Assembly: GCF_001017175.1 (NCBI RefSeq)
Contig: NZ_LCYG01000108.1
Location: forward strand, 1 to 36,333
Reading direction: 5' to 3'
DNA length: 36,333 nt
From: Microvirga vignae
Lineage (GTDB): Bacteria; Pseudomonadota; Alphaproteobacteria; Rhizobiales; Beijerinckiaceae
Below, one piece after another: positions 7,552-16,110 of the stretch; the stretch's first letter is position 1; the number at the start of each line of letters is the position of its first letter. Below the pieces are notes generated by a model that saw only the letters and a list, made by a program, of their open reading frames with translations, was not told the DNA's origin and did not search any database. The translations under genes were made by a program, and so were the position numbers.

Positions 7552-8439
7552 ATGAAACATTCCAACATGAAAAATGACAGCATGATCCCTCCTGTCGATC
7601 CGCCAAGCCTGGCCGAGCGCATCCGCCTCGACATGGATTCATTCACGCCCAGCGAGAAGCGGGCCGCACACCTGCTGCTCAGCCATTACCCCTTTGCCGG
7701 CCTCGATACGGTGGCGGAATTCGCCACCCGCGCCGGGATCTCCGCTCCGTCGGTTCTGCGCTTCGTGACGAGGCTGGGCTTCAGCGGCTTTCCGGATTTC
7801 CAGAAGCATCTGCGCGAAGAGCTCGAGGCGCAGCTCCTCTCCCCCCTTGCCAAGGCCAGCCCCTTGGACAAGAGCCAGGGCGCCCCGGCGCTCGCTTCTT
7901 TCGCCGAGGCGGTGATCGGCAATCTGCGCGCAACGGTGGAAAACATCGCGCCTGCCGAGTTCGACGCGGTGGTGGAACTTTTAAGCGACCCCCGCCGCCA
8001 CATCCACTTCACGGGCGGACGCTTCACCGGCGCGCTCGCGCGCTACGCTGAAAGCCATTTCCGCATCGTGCGCAGCCAAGTGGATTTCATTGAAGGTCAG
8101 CCAGCTCTCTGGCGCGATCGGATGATCGAGATCGGCAAGAAGGACGTGATCGTCGCCTTCGACATCCGCCGTTATCAGGAGGACGTGACTGCGCTTTGCG
8201 AAACGGCGGCGAAGCAGGGAGCGACGGTCGTTCTGCTCACGGACCCCTGGATCTCGCCCATCGCGCGCGTCGCCCGCCACGTGCTGCCTGCCCACATCGT
8301 GGCGCCCTCGAACTGGGACTCGTCGACAGGTCTCCTGCTCATCACCGAGGCGCTCGTTGCCGCTGTGACAAAGCGTTTGTGGGAGACGGCGAAGCCGCGC
8401 ATGGAAGCGGTGGAGCGGCTGCGCAACGAGAAGCCGTGA
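7552..8439 (+). CDS. MurR/RpiR-family transcriptional regulator (HTH-SIS)
   Basis: 295 residues. The ATG at 7552 is chosen because AAGGAGG lies just upstream. The N-terminal HTH_6 domain runs about 20-95, with the helix-turn-helix around TVAEFATRAGISAPSVLRFV (53-72) and then LGFSGFPDFQKHLREEL, the standard family pattern. The C-terminal SIS domain (about 130-275) includes HIHFTGGRFTGALARYAESH and ATVVLLTDPWISPIARVARH. SIS domains in this family usually bind phosphosugars; here the ligand is unknown and may be an intermediate of the adjacent amine pathway. It is divergent from the six-gene operon with 126 bases between, the usual arrangement for a local regulator. It is convergent with the next gene, with stops only three bases apart. 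Confidence 0.93.
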   Translation: MKHSNMKNDSMIPPVDPPSLAERIRLDMDSFTPSEKRAAHLLLSHYPFAGLDTVAEFATRAGISAPSVLRFVTRLGFSGFPDFQKHLREELEAQLLSPLAKASPLDKSQGAPALASFAEAVIGNLRATVENIAPAEFDAVVELLSDPRRHIHFTGGRFTGALARYAESHFRIVRSQVDFIEGQPALWRDRMIEIGKKDVIVAFDIRRYQEDVTALCETAAKQGATVVLLTDPWISPIARVARHVLPAHIVAPSNWDSSTGLLLITEALVAAVTKRLWETAKPRMEAVERLRNEKP

Positions 8440-8442
8440 GGA

Positions 8443-9492
8443 TTACTCGGCGTCAGCCAGTTTTCCACGCTGCAGCCAGCCCACGGCGAAAGGCAGAACC
8501 AGGCCGATGCCGAGAAAGCGGACGAGATGGTGGATGCCGACATAGAGCGGATCGAGACCAAGGACGAGAGCGAGCACGGTCATGGCCTCGAGACCTCCAG
8601 GCGCGAAGGCAACGAGGCTGTTGGCGAAGCTCACACCGGCAAGCCACGTTGCGAGGGCTGCGAAGATCACTGCAACCCCCATGCCAACGGAGAAGGAGCC
8701 TAAAGCCGCAACGAGGGCTCGCCTCAAGGTCGAGCGCTGAATGTTGCGAAAACGCTCGGCGATGAAGAGGCCGATCAACACAAGACCTCCGGTGGCAATC
8801 ACCGGCGGGATGACCCCGGTCACGAGTTCGGTGCCGTGACTGACCGAGCTGACGACGGTTGCGCCCAACAGGATGGGTGCCGCCACTTTCAAGCCCTGGA
8901 GCACGAGTCCCAGGGTAAGGCCGCCGAGCAGGACGAAGGCCAAGCCGCCTGGGCTTTCGACCGGCATGCCCTGCCCGATCAACGCGTTCGTATTGCCTCC
9001 TCCCCCCGTGGCCACAACCACGCTGGGGAGAAGCGCGATGAGCACGAAGAGACGCAGGTTCTGCACGATGGCGACGGACGGCACATCCGCCTTCCGATCC
9101 GCAGCGACGGCGAGCACCGTCGAGAGCGCGCCGGGTACGGACGCCAGCAAAGCATCGGCCTTGCGCCAGCCGGAGATGCGCGTGAGCCAAAAGGTGGAGG
9201 CGAGCGAAATTGCCAGGACCCCGATCACCAGAAGCATTAGGCTGCCTGGATAGCGCCCGATGGCGTCAATGGCAGCAGGGGTTACAGCTGCTCCCATGGC
9301 TGCGCCTGAGACGAGCATGGCGGCATCGGCAAGCGCGCGCGGCATGGGTACCGCCCATCCCGAGAGCCCCCACAACGCAGCCGCAATGGCAGAGCCCGAC
9401 AGCCATGCCGCCGGAACGCCGAGCCAATAAAAGACGAGACCGCCGAGACCCGCGATCAGGATCTGAGCGACGTGAGCAAGAATGAGACGCAT
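8443..9492 (-). CDS. AbrB-family (PF05145) integral membrane protein
   Basis: 349 residues from ATG 9492; an upstream GTG at 9516 would fall inside a hairpin and is less likely. The protein is almost wholly hydrophobic with about 10 membrane segments in two repeated halves. Each half carries the family signature, ASVPGALSTVLAVAADR (117-133) in the first and AFAPGGLEAMTVLALVLGLD (295-314) in the second. Members are often labelled 'AbrB' or 'ammonia monooxygenase', names that mislead: E. coli AbrB was named from regulation of aidB, and the transport substrate is unknown. It is cotranscribed at most with the aminotransferase upstream (124-base gap containing a hairpin). No substrate is proposed. 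Confidence 0.85.
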   Translation of the reverse strand: MRLILAHVAQILIAGLGGLVFYWLGVPAAWLSGSAIAAALWGLSGWAVPMPRALADAAMLVSGAAMGAAVTPAAIDAIGRYPGSLMLLVIGVLAISLASTFWLTRISGWRKADALLASVPGALSTVLAVAADRKADVPSVAIVQNLRLFVLIALLPSVVVATGGGGNTNALIGQGMPVESPGGLAFVLLGGLTLGLVLQGLKVAAPILLGATVVSSVSHGTELVTGVIPPVIATGGLVLIGLFIAERFRNIQRSTLRRALVAALGSFSVGMGVAVIFAALATWLAGVSFANSLVAFAPGGLEAMTVLALVLGLDPLYVGIHHLVRFLGIGLVLPFAVGWLQRGKLADAE

Positions 9493-9504
9493 ATCCAGAA
9501 ATGA

Positions 9505-9529
9505 AGCAGAGCCCACCAGAGGCTCTGCT
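9505..9529 (-). other. Perfect 9-bp hairpin ahead of the AbrB-family gene
   Basis: AGCAGAGCC (9505-9513) and GGCTCTGCT (9521-9529) are exact inverted repeats with a 7-base loop. They lie 12 bases upstream of the chosen ATG (9492) and 88 bases after the aminotransferase stop. There is no U run on the minus side. It may end or slow transcription from the aminotransferase gene or control translation of the membrane protein. Confidence 0.45.
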
Positions 9530-9616
9530 CACTCAATGACCGCCATGCGCGGCGGGGTCAACCTATGGATTTGCTGGCGGGGTATGCAACGGAGGATAGG
9601 CTATCGGCTCTGCGCC

Positions 9617-10819
9617 TCACGCGATCAGCCGCGGCAGGGCGGCATGGATGCGCTTGACCGCCTCCTCCAGATCCTCCGCCCTGCGCAAGTAGCAAAGGCG
9701 CAAATAGCCCTCGCCCGCATCGCCGAAGGCGTTGCCTGGTGCAAGGCCCACATTCGCTTCGTCGATGAGGCGGAAAGCGATGCCTTTGGAGCTCTTCGCG
9801 CCCTTGATCTTCAGGAAAGCGTAGAAGGCGCCGTTCGGCGGCGGCAGTTCCACGAGGCCCGTCTCCGCCAGCTTCTTGACGATCTCGCGCCCGCGCTTGG
9901 CCTTGACGATCTGGTCGGCCAGGAAATCCTCGCCCTGCTCGATGGCCGCAACGCCCGCGCGCTGGATGAAGGTGGGCGTGCCGGAGGTCTGATACTGAAC
10001 GAGGTTCTCGATCACCTGGCCCATGACAGGCGGCGCTTCGAGCCAGCCGAGACGCCATCCGGTCATCGCCCAGTTCTTCGAGAAGGTCTGGATGAAGAGA
10101 ATGCGATCCTCCGGCTCCATCACGTCGCGGAAGGACGGCGCGCGCCCGTCAACGGTGAGCGCCGGATCGTGGATGAAGCGCCCATAGATCTCGTCTGCCA
10201 CGATCCACAATCCATGCTTGCGCGCCATGTCGAGCACGGCGCGCAGATCGTCATGGCTTGCGGTCCAACCGGTGGGGTTGGAGGGGGAGTTCAACACGAC
10301 GGCGCGGGTGCGCGGCGTGATCGATTTTTCCAGCCGCTCGAAATCGAGATGCCAGCCTTTTGCGTCGATGTTCATGGGAACGGCGACGGGACGCGCGCCG
10401 GCGATGGTGATGGCGCCGGCGAAATTCGGCCATGCGGGCGTGGGGATCAGCACCTCGTCACCATTGCCGCACACCATGCGAAACGCAATCTGCATCGCAG
10501 GCATCCCGCCTGAGGTGACGAAGAAACGCTCCGGATCGAAGGTCTTGCGATAGACCCTCTCGTGATAGCGCGCGATCGCCTGGCGCAGATCCGGGATGCC
10601 GCGCTGATAGGTGTAGAAGGTCTCGCCGTCCTGCAGCGAGCGCGTTGCCGCGTCGCAGATGAAAGAAGGCGTCGACAAATCGCCCTCGCCCACCCAGAGC
10701 GGGATGATGCCGGGCTTATTCCTTCCATAGGAGAACACATCGACGATGCCGCTGGTGGGAGCCTGCAGGGCTTCCGCGCGCAGGTTGAAGGTCGAGGGAA
10801 TCGAGACGGATGCGTTCAT
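9617..10819 (-). CDS. PLP-dependent class I/II aminotransferase
   Basis: 400 residues from ATG 10819 (AAGGA about nine bases upstream); a longer frame to 10903 lacks family similarity. Fold-type I aminotransferase: the Schiff-base lysine is K248 in FSKNWAMTGWRLGW, with N181 in NSPSNPTG, D209 and Y212 in VADEIYGRF, and R256 binding the PLP phosphate. LWVGEGDLSTPSF (41-53) and TYQRGIPDLRQAI (70-82) are the usual N-terminal signatures of AspC-like enzymes. It would exchange amino groups between an amino acid and 2-oxoglutarate; the amino acid cannot be told from the sequence. The neighbours (AbrB-like protein downstream, mscL upstream) do not point to a pathway. Confidence 0.93.
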   Translation of the reverse strand: MNASVSIPSTFNLRAEALQAPTSGIVDVFSYGRNKPGIIPLWVGEGDLSTPSFICDAATRSLQDGETFYTYQRGIPDLRQAIARYHERVYRKTFDPERFFVTSGGMPAMQIAFRMVCGNGDEVLIPTPAWPNFAGAITIAGARPVAVPMNIDAKGWHLDFERLEKSITPRTRAVVLNSPSNPTGWTASHDDLRAVLDMARKHGLWIVADEIYGRFIHDPALTVDGRAPSFRDVMEPEDRILFIQTFSKNWAMTGWRLGWLEAPPVMGQVIENLVQYQTSGTPTFIQRAGVAAIEQGEDFLADQIVKAKRGREIVKKLAETGLVELPPPNGAFYAFLKIKGAKSSKGIAFRLIDEANVGLAPGNAFGDAGEGYLRLCYLRRAEDLEEAVKRIHAALPRLIA

Positions 10820-10936
10820 CACACGGAGGTCCTTGCCAAACGGGTGAACAGGGATGACCTGTCCACCTGCCGAAGGCAAGCCTTCAGACCGCACCCATGA
10901 CAAGAAGCTAAGAGTTCCATCGAAACGGGTGATGGA

Positions 10937-11371
10937 TCACACCGTACGACCGGTCTTCAAGAGATCGCGGATTTCGGTGAGAAGCTTCACATCCGCCGGG
11001 ATCTCCGGCGGCTTCTCTGCCGTGCCGGTCTTGGCATCCTCGGCGCGGCGCAGGCGATTCATGCCTTTGACGAGGAGGAACAGGATCCACGCGATGATGA
11101 GGAAGTTGATCGCAACCGTAATGAAGTTGCCCCAGCCGAGCACCGCGCCCTGCTTCTTGGCTTCCTCCAGCGACTGCGCCGTGACATTGCCCGAGAGCGC
11201 CGTGAAGTAGTTCGAGAAGTCGAGGCCGCCGGTGACGGCCCCGATGATCGGCATGAAGACGTCGCCGACGAGGGAATCCACGATCTTGCCGAAGGCTGCG
11301 CCGATGATGATGCCGATGGCAAGATCGACCACATTGCCGCGCAGGGCGAATTGCTTGAACTCGTTCCACAT
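10937..11371 (-). CDS. mscL: Large-conductance mechanosensitive channel MscL
   Basis: 144 residues; ATG 11371 has GGAGG eight bases upstream. MscL opens under membrane tension during hypo-osmotic shock and forms a homopentamer in the inner membrane. The amphipathic start MWNEFKQFALRGNVVDLAIG leads into TM1 (GIIIGAAFGKIVDSLVGDV), the signature PIIGAVTGGLDF and a periplasmic loop, then TM2 (FITVAINFLIIAWILFLLVK) and a charged C-terminal helix bundle (DVKLLTEIRDLL). Length and order are normal for the family. It sits 117 bases upstream of the aminotransferase gene and probably has its own transcription unit. Confidence 0.97.
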   Translation of the reverse strand: MWNEFKQFALRGNVVDLAIGIIIGAAFGKIVDSLVGDVFMPIIGAVTGGLDFSNYFTALSGNVTAQSLEEAKKQGAVLGWGNFITVAINFLIIAWILFLLVKGMNRLRRAEDAKTGTAEKPPEIPADVKLLTEIRDLLKTGRTV

Positions 11372-11429
11372 GACCGGACCTCCTTGAGCTTGGTCGACAA
11401 GCGTAAAGGTGCCCGGTCGAGGAATATCG

Positions 11430-11957
11430 TCAAGCCTCGCGGGCGGCAAGAAGGCCGTGAACGTCCAGGTGACGGGTGACCATCTGGAGCTCGCCATCCG
11501 GCGTGCGCGGCCACTGGTCCTCGGGACGGTCGACATAGAGCTCGATGCCGTTGCCATCCGGATCGCTCAGGTAAAGCGCCTCGCTCACACCGTGGTCGCT
11601 CGCGCCCTGCAACGGAATGCGCGCCTCGATCAGACGATGGAGAGCATCGGCCAGAGCCGCCCGCGTGGGATAGAGGATCGCCACGTGATAGAGGCCCGTC
11701 GTGCCGGGAGGCGGCGGGGAACCGCCTTGGCTCTCCCAGGTATTGAGGCCGATATGGTGGTGATAGCCGCCCGCCGCGACGAAGGCGGCCTGCCGGCCGT
11801 AGCGCTGCATCAACTGGAAGCCGAGCACACCGCAATAGAAGGCGAGCGAGCGCTCGAGATCCGCCACCTTGAGGTGGACATGGCCGATCCGGACGCCCGG
11901 ATCGATGGGACGAGCCGCCGAAAGTCCGGCGGCCTCATTGGAGATGGGTTTGATCAT
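11430..11957 (-). CDS. VOC-superfamily protein, CatE-like (catechol 2,3-dioxygenase-like)
   Basis: 175 residues from ATG 11957; a TTG at 11972 overlapping the previous stop is possible. Two betaalphabetabetabeta modules are seen. The first has IGHVHLKVADLERSLAFY (24-41) and GYHHHIGLNTW; the second has LYHVAILYPTRAAL and LYLSDPDGNGIELYVDRP (128-145). The metal ligands expected from the family are a His in GHVHLKV and the Glu in GIELYVD. Proteins of this type are often annotated as ring-cleaving dioxygenases, but many act on other substrates, so the reaction is left open. It starts 11 bases after the DoxX stop, so the two are probably one operon; DoxX/VOC pairs are common in proteobacteria and may deal with oxidants or quinones (inference). 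Confidence 0.87.
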   Translation of the reverse strand: MIKPISNEAAGLSAARPIDPGVRIGHVHLKVADLERSLAFYCGVLGFQLMQRYGRQAAFVAAGGYHHHIGLNTWESQGGSPPPPGTTGLYHVAILYPTRAALADALHRLIEARIPLQGASDHGVSEALYLSDPDGNGIELYVDRPEDQWPRTPDGELQMVTRHLDVHGLLAAREA

Positions 11958-11968
11958 GGCCGTTTCAC

Positions 11969-12403
11969 TCAAGCCGAGCGAACGGACAACGCAGGAGCAG
12001 CCTTCGACGATCCCGTCTTGAGCGCATAAGCGCCCTCACCCAAGAGAGCCTGCGCCAGCAGCGCCACGATCCAGAACGCCAGGAATTCCCAGCCGCCCTT
12101 CGGGTTGGAGAAGAAGAAGCCGGCCGGGCCATGCACCGTGAAGATGGCGCCGAGCAGGATCGGAACGAGGGCCAAAGCCACCCAGCGGGCGTAGAAGCCG
12201 GCGATCAGGGCAACACCGCCGATAACCTCGGCTAGGATCACCACATAGGCGAGGAACCCGGGCAAGCCGAGGCTGCCGAAGAACTGAGCCGTTCCGGCAG
12301 GGGTGAAGACGAAGATCTTCAGGCCGGCATGGGCCAGGAAGAGAGCGCCTAGGGTCACGCGCAGTATGAGCGCGGCGTAGGGAGCAGTGCGGGTATCGAT
12401 CAT
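11969..12403 (-). CDS. DoxX-family membrane protein
   Basis: 144 residues from ATG 12403, chosen because AGGAGAT lies four bases upstream. DoxX family: four predicted membrane helices, near ALILRVTLGALFLAHAGLKI, LAYVVILAEVIGGVALIAGF, VALALVPILLGAIF and FLAFWIVALLAQALLG, with the conserved LRVTLGALFLAHAGLK and GWEFLAF motifs. Relatives include the small subunit of thiosulfate:quinone oxidoreductase and the mycobacterial DoxX of an oxidant-resistance complex, but most are uncharacterised. It is the first gene of a two-gene unit with the VOC protein, divergent from the large hybrid kinase. Confidence 0.9.
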   Translation of the reverse strand: MIDTRTAPYAALILRVTLGALFLAHAGLKIFVFTPAGTAQFFGSLGLPGFLAYVVILAEVIGGVALIAGFYARWVALALVPILLGAIFTVHGPAGFFFSNPKGGWEFLAFWIVALLAQALLGEGAYALKTGSSKAAPALSVRSA

Positions 12404-12587
12404 GGGGATCTCCTGAAACTCGATGAGTTCCATATGACCTCATCCCGACAGGATGATAATCCATGCCACAGAATATCAATTCACCCTGATAGAGTGAGAT
12501 CCTCTCCCCTCGCCCTCCTGCCAGTGGCGCTTGCCCTCTCCAGAGAGTAAAGCTGGTTCCAGCTGGGAGTTTAAGGGTTTTGAGCAT
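12404..12587. promoter_or_regulatory. Divergent intergenic region between DoxX and the hybrid kinase
   Basis: The 184-base gap should hold promoters for both directions. Visible dyads are AACTC-GAT-GAGTT (12417-12429), in the DoxX leader, and TCATCC-CGACA-GGATGA (12440-12456). No convincing -35/-10 pair stands out. A weak AAGGG lies about ten bases before the kinase ATG at 12588. Confidence 0.4.
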
Positions 12588-15500
12588 ATGGTCGCCACCT
12601 GGGCGGTTGTCTTATCGGCGCTGGTTTATCTCTGCTTCCTATTCACGGTTGCGTATTGGGGCGACGATGCCGGCAGGCGCTTCGTCCAGGGGCCATGGCG
12701 CTCCACCATCGCCTCGCTGGCGCTTGCGGTCTATTGCACCTCCTGGACCTTCTTCGGCTCCGTAGGGCTGGCCAGCCGCTCGGGCTTCGATTTTCTCGCC
12801 ATCTATATCGGCCCGATCCTGGTCATCACCTTGGGACACGCCCTCGTCCGGCGTGTGATCCAGGTTGCCAAGACGCAGAACATCTCCTCCATCGCCGACT
12901 TCGTCGCTGCCCGCTACGGCAAGAGCGAGCCCGTCGCCGCCATCGTCAGCCTGATCGCGCTCGTAGGCTCCGTTCCCTACATCGCGCTTCAGCTGAAGGC
13001 GGTCTCGTCCTCCCTCGACGTGTTCCTGACGAAGGCCAACGGCATGCCACCGCCGGATCTGCCCTTCATCGGCGATCTCGCGCTCATCGTCGCCCTTGTC
13101 CTTGCAGGCTTCGCAGTCGCCTTCGGCACGCGCCATCCGGATGCCACCGAGCACCAGGACGGCCTCATCATGGCGATTTCGGTCGAGTCCATCGTGAAGC
13201 TCGTCGCCTTCCTGGTGGTCGGGGGCTACGTGACCTTCGTGATGTTCGACGGCTATGACAGCATCGTGGAGCGTCTCATCGCTCAAGGCACCACGGATAG
13301 TCTGCTTGAGCGGACTTCAGGCTTCGGCAGCTTCATTACCCTTATTCTTCTCTCGAGCATCGCCACCCTGCTGCTACCCCGCCAATTCCACGTGACAGTG
13401 GTGGAGAACCACTCCCTCCGGGATCTGAAGCGGGCCGCCTGGATGTTCCCGCTCTATCTCGTCCTCATCAATCTGTTCGTTATTCCGATCGCGCTTGCCG
13501 GCATGGCCACTTTTCCAGGCGATGGGATTGATCGCGACATGACCGTGCTGGCCCTGCCGCTGGCCGATCAGGCCGGCACGATTGCCGTGCTGACCTTCCT
13601 CGGCGGGTTCTCTGCTGCGACAGCCATGGTCATCGTCGACTCCGTGGCCATCGCGGTGATGATCTCCAACCACCTCGTCATGCCCATCGTCCTGCGCCGC
13701 CGCGCCTTTGCCGGCGTGGATCCGGGCAGCTTCGTCATCGCCGTGCGGCGCATCTCCATCGTGCTGGTGATCCTGCTGGGCTATGCCTATTATCGCGCTT
13801 CCGGCGAGGCTGCGCTCGCAGCCATCGGCCTTCTCTCGTTCGCTGCCGTCGCGCAGGTTGCGCCTGTCTTTATCGGCGGCCTCATCTGGTCGCGCGGCAC
13901 CGCGCTCGGAGCCAGCGTCGGCCTCATCGTGGGCTTCCTCACCTGGCTCTATACGCTTCTGCTGCCGAGCCTCGTCTGGGATGGCGTGTTCTGGTCCGAC
14001 GTGGTGGTCTCCGGTCCCTTCGGCATCGAAGCTCTTAAACCCACCGCACTCTTCGGTGTCGACCTGCCTCAGCTCACGCACGGCGTCGTCTGGAGTCTCT
14101 CCCTCAACATTCTCTGCTATATCGGCTTCTCGCTCTGGCGTCCCGCCACGGCGATGGAGCAGATCCAGGCGAATGTCTTCGTCGGAGAGCCGCACACCTC
14201 CGTTGCGCCGAGCTTCCGTCTCTTCCGCGCCAGTGTGACCGTCGACGAGTTGCGCGCCACCGTTTCCCGCTATCTGGGCGAAGAACGCACGACCCGCTCC
14301 TTCGAGGGCTTCAGCCACAGCCGCGGACAGAATCTGGAGCCGCGCGCTGAAGCCGATATTCACCTTCTGCGCTACGCGGAGCATCTGCTGGCCTCCGCCA
14401 TCGGCACGGCCTCTTCGCGTCTGGCGCTGTCGCTTCTGCTGCGTCGCCGCACCGTTTCGACGGAAGCGGCCCTCAAGCTGCTCGACGACGCGTCCGCCGC
14501 CATTCAGCATAGCCGCGATCTGCTTCAGCATGCCCTCAACTATGCCAAGCAGGGCATCACCGTGATCGACCGAGACCTGCGGCTGCTCGCCTGGAATCAG
14601 GCTTTCATCGATCTCTACGACATGCCGCCCAACTTCGTGCAGGTGGGCATCGGCATGGACCGCATCGTTCGCTACAACGCCGCACGCGGCTCCTACGGTC
14701 CGGGCCGGATCGACGATCAGGTGGCCGCGCGCCTGCACTCGTTCCAGCATGATGTGGAGCCGGTGCGCCTCAAACTCTATCCGTCCGGCAAAGTCATCGA
14801 GATCCGTTCGAACCTGCTGCCGGATGGTGGCCACGTGACGACCTATACGGATGTGACCGAGGCCGTTCTGGCGGAGGAAGAAAGCCGCCGCGCGAACGAG
14901 ACGCTCGAGCAGCGCGTGCGCGAGCGTACGGAGGAACTGACGCGCCTCAACGAGGCGCTCCGCAGCGCGAAGGCGGAAGCGGATGAAGCGAATATTTCCA
15001 AGACGCGCTTCCTCGCCGCCGCATCCCACGACATTCTGCAGCCGCTCAACGCGGCGCGCCTCTATGCGACATCGCTTGTGGAGCGCGATCGCGAGGCTGG
15101 CGATGCGACGCTTGCCGAGAACATCGACGCCTCGCTCGATGCGGTTGAGGAAATCCTCACGGCCATTCTCGACATCTCGCGCCTCGATACAGGCGCGATG
15201 AAGCCGCAATGGTCGAGCTTCCGCATGGACGAGTTGCTCCGCCAGCTGCAGCGCGAGTTCGACCCGATTGCGAAGGCGAAGGGCTTGAAGCTCATCTTCG
15301 TGCCCTCCTCGCTCACCGTGCGTTCCGATCGTCGCCTGCTGCGCCGTCTCCTGCAGAACCTTGTGTCCAACGCGATCAAGTACACGCCGGCAGGCCGCGT
15401 TCTCGTTGGCGCTCGCCATCGCGGCTCTCACCTTATCCTGGAGGTGTGGGATACGGGGCTCGGCATTCCGCCCTCGAAGCAGAGAATCGTCTTCCGCGAG

Positions 15501-16097
15501 TTCCAGCGCCTCGACCAGGGTGCGAAGGCCGCGCGAGGCCTCGGACTTGGTCTCTCCATCGTGGAGCGCCTCGGGCGCGTGCTGAAGCATCCGGTCACCC
15601 TCAAATCGGAGGTGGGGCGCGGCTCGGTCTTCCGTGTCGAGGTGCCCGTGGTCGCGGCTCTGCCTGAAACCATTGCGGCACCCGAGCCGCCGAAGGCTCC
15701 GCTGACCGTTCTCTCAGGACTGCGCGTGCTCGTGATCGACAACGAGCCGGCCATTCTTGAGGGCATGCGCCTGCTGCTGTCGGGCTGGGGCTGCGACGTG
15801 TGGACGGCCTCCGATCTCGACACGGCCCATCAGGTCCTCCGGACCCACAGGGGTCTGCCTGAGGTGATCATCGCCGATTACCACCTCGACGACACGGATG
15901 GCCTCGAACTCATCAAGGCTCTGCGCTGGAAAACGCAAGTTGACACGCCTGCCATTCTCGTGACCGCCGACCGCACGCCCGTCGTGCGGGATGCCGCCGC
16001 CGCCATGAACGTGCACGTGCTGAACAAGCCCTTGAAGCCCGCAGCCCTGCGCGCGCTGCTCACGCAATGGCGTGCTACGCGGGTGGCCGCGGAGTAA
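12588..16097 (+). CDS. Transporter-fused hybrid histidine kinase (SSS-PAS-HisKA-HATPase-REC)
   Basis: 1169 residues from ATG 12588. Residues 1-520 form a sodium:solute-symporter-like module with about 13 membrane helices (as in CbrA-type sensors). A PAS_7 domain follows (about 643-765: ITVIDRDLRLLAWNQAFIDL), then a coiled coil (765-805). HisKA carries the phospho-acceptor H814 in AASHDILQPLNAARL. The ATPase domain has the N-box LLQNLVSNAIKYT (N928), DTGLGI (955-960) and GLGLGLSIV. The C-terminal receiver (1046-1160) has D1051, the phospho-aspartate D1097 in IIADYHLDD, T1126 and K1147. It is an inner-membrane sensor that may read transport or binding of a small solute and pass phosphate to its own receiver. 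No separate response regulator or phosphotransfer protein lies nearby. The ligand is unknown. Confidence 0.93.
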   Translation: MVATWAVVLSALVYLCFLFTVAYWGDDAGRRFVQGPWRSTIASLALAVYCTSWTFFGSVGLASRSGFDFLAIYIGPILVITLGHALVRRVIQVAKTQNISSIADFVAARYGKSEPVAAIVSLIALVGSVPYIALQLKAVSSSLDVFLTKANGMPPPDLPFIGDLALIVALVLAGFAVAFGTRHPDATEHQDGLIMAISVESIVKLVAFLVVGGYVTFVMFDGYDSIVERLIAQGTTDSLLERTSGFGSFITLILLSSIATLLLPRQFHVTVVENHSLRDLKRAAWMFPLYLVLINLFVIPIALAGMATFPGDGIDRDMTVLALPLADQAGTIAVLTFLGGFSAATAMVIVDSVAIAVMISNHLVMPIVLRRRAFAGVDPGSFVIAVRRISIVLVILLGYAYYRASGEAALAAIGLLSFAAVAQVAPVFIGGLIWSRGTALGASVGLIVGFLTWLYTLLLPSLVWDGVFWSDVVVSGPFGIEALKPTALFGVDLPQLTHGVVWSLSLNILCYIGFSLWRPATAMEQIQANVFVGEPHTSVAPSFRLFRASVTVDELRATVSRYLGEERTTRSFEGFSHSRGQNLEPRAEADIHLLRYAEHLLASAIGTASSRLALSLLLRRRTVSTEAALKLLDDASAAIQHSRDLLQHALNYAKQGITVIDRDLRLLAWNQAFIDLYDMPPNFVQVGIGMDRIVRYNAARGSYGPGRIDDQVAARLHSFQHDVEPVRLKLYPSGKVIEIRSNLLPDGGHVTTYTDVTEAVLAEEESRRANETLEQRVRERTEELTRLNEALRSAKAEADEANISKTRFLAAASHDILQPLNAARLYATSLVERDREAGDATLAENIDASLDAVEEILTAILDISRLDTGAMKPQWSSFRMDELLRQLQREFDPIAKAKGLKLIFVPSSLTVRSDRRLLRRLLQNLVSNAIKYTPAGRVLVGARHRGSHLILEVWDTGLGIPPSKQRIVFREFQRLDQGAKAARGLGLGLSIVERLGRVLKHPVTLKSEVGRGSVFRVEVPVVAALPETIAAPEPPKAPLTVLSGLRVLVIDNEPAILEGMRLLLSGWGCDVWTASDLDTAHQVLRTHRGLPEVIIADYHLDDTDGLELIKALRWKTQVDTPAILVTADRTPVVRDAAAAMNVHVLNKPLKPAALRALLTQWRATRVAAE

Positions 16098-16110
16098 ACA
16101 CCAACGCACC

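Noticed and set aside
10820..10936. Aminotransferase start at 10903 instead of 10819
   Set aside because: The added 28 residues do not resemble family N-termini, whereas the downstream ATG has an AAGGA site and the usual start.
13374..15590. Long open frame (738 codons) on the strand opposite the hybrid kinase
   Set aside because: It is antisense to a gene with intact catalytic motifs, is rich in Arg, His, Glu and Ala as expected of a codon-bias shadow, and shows no family pattern.
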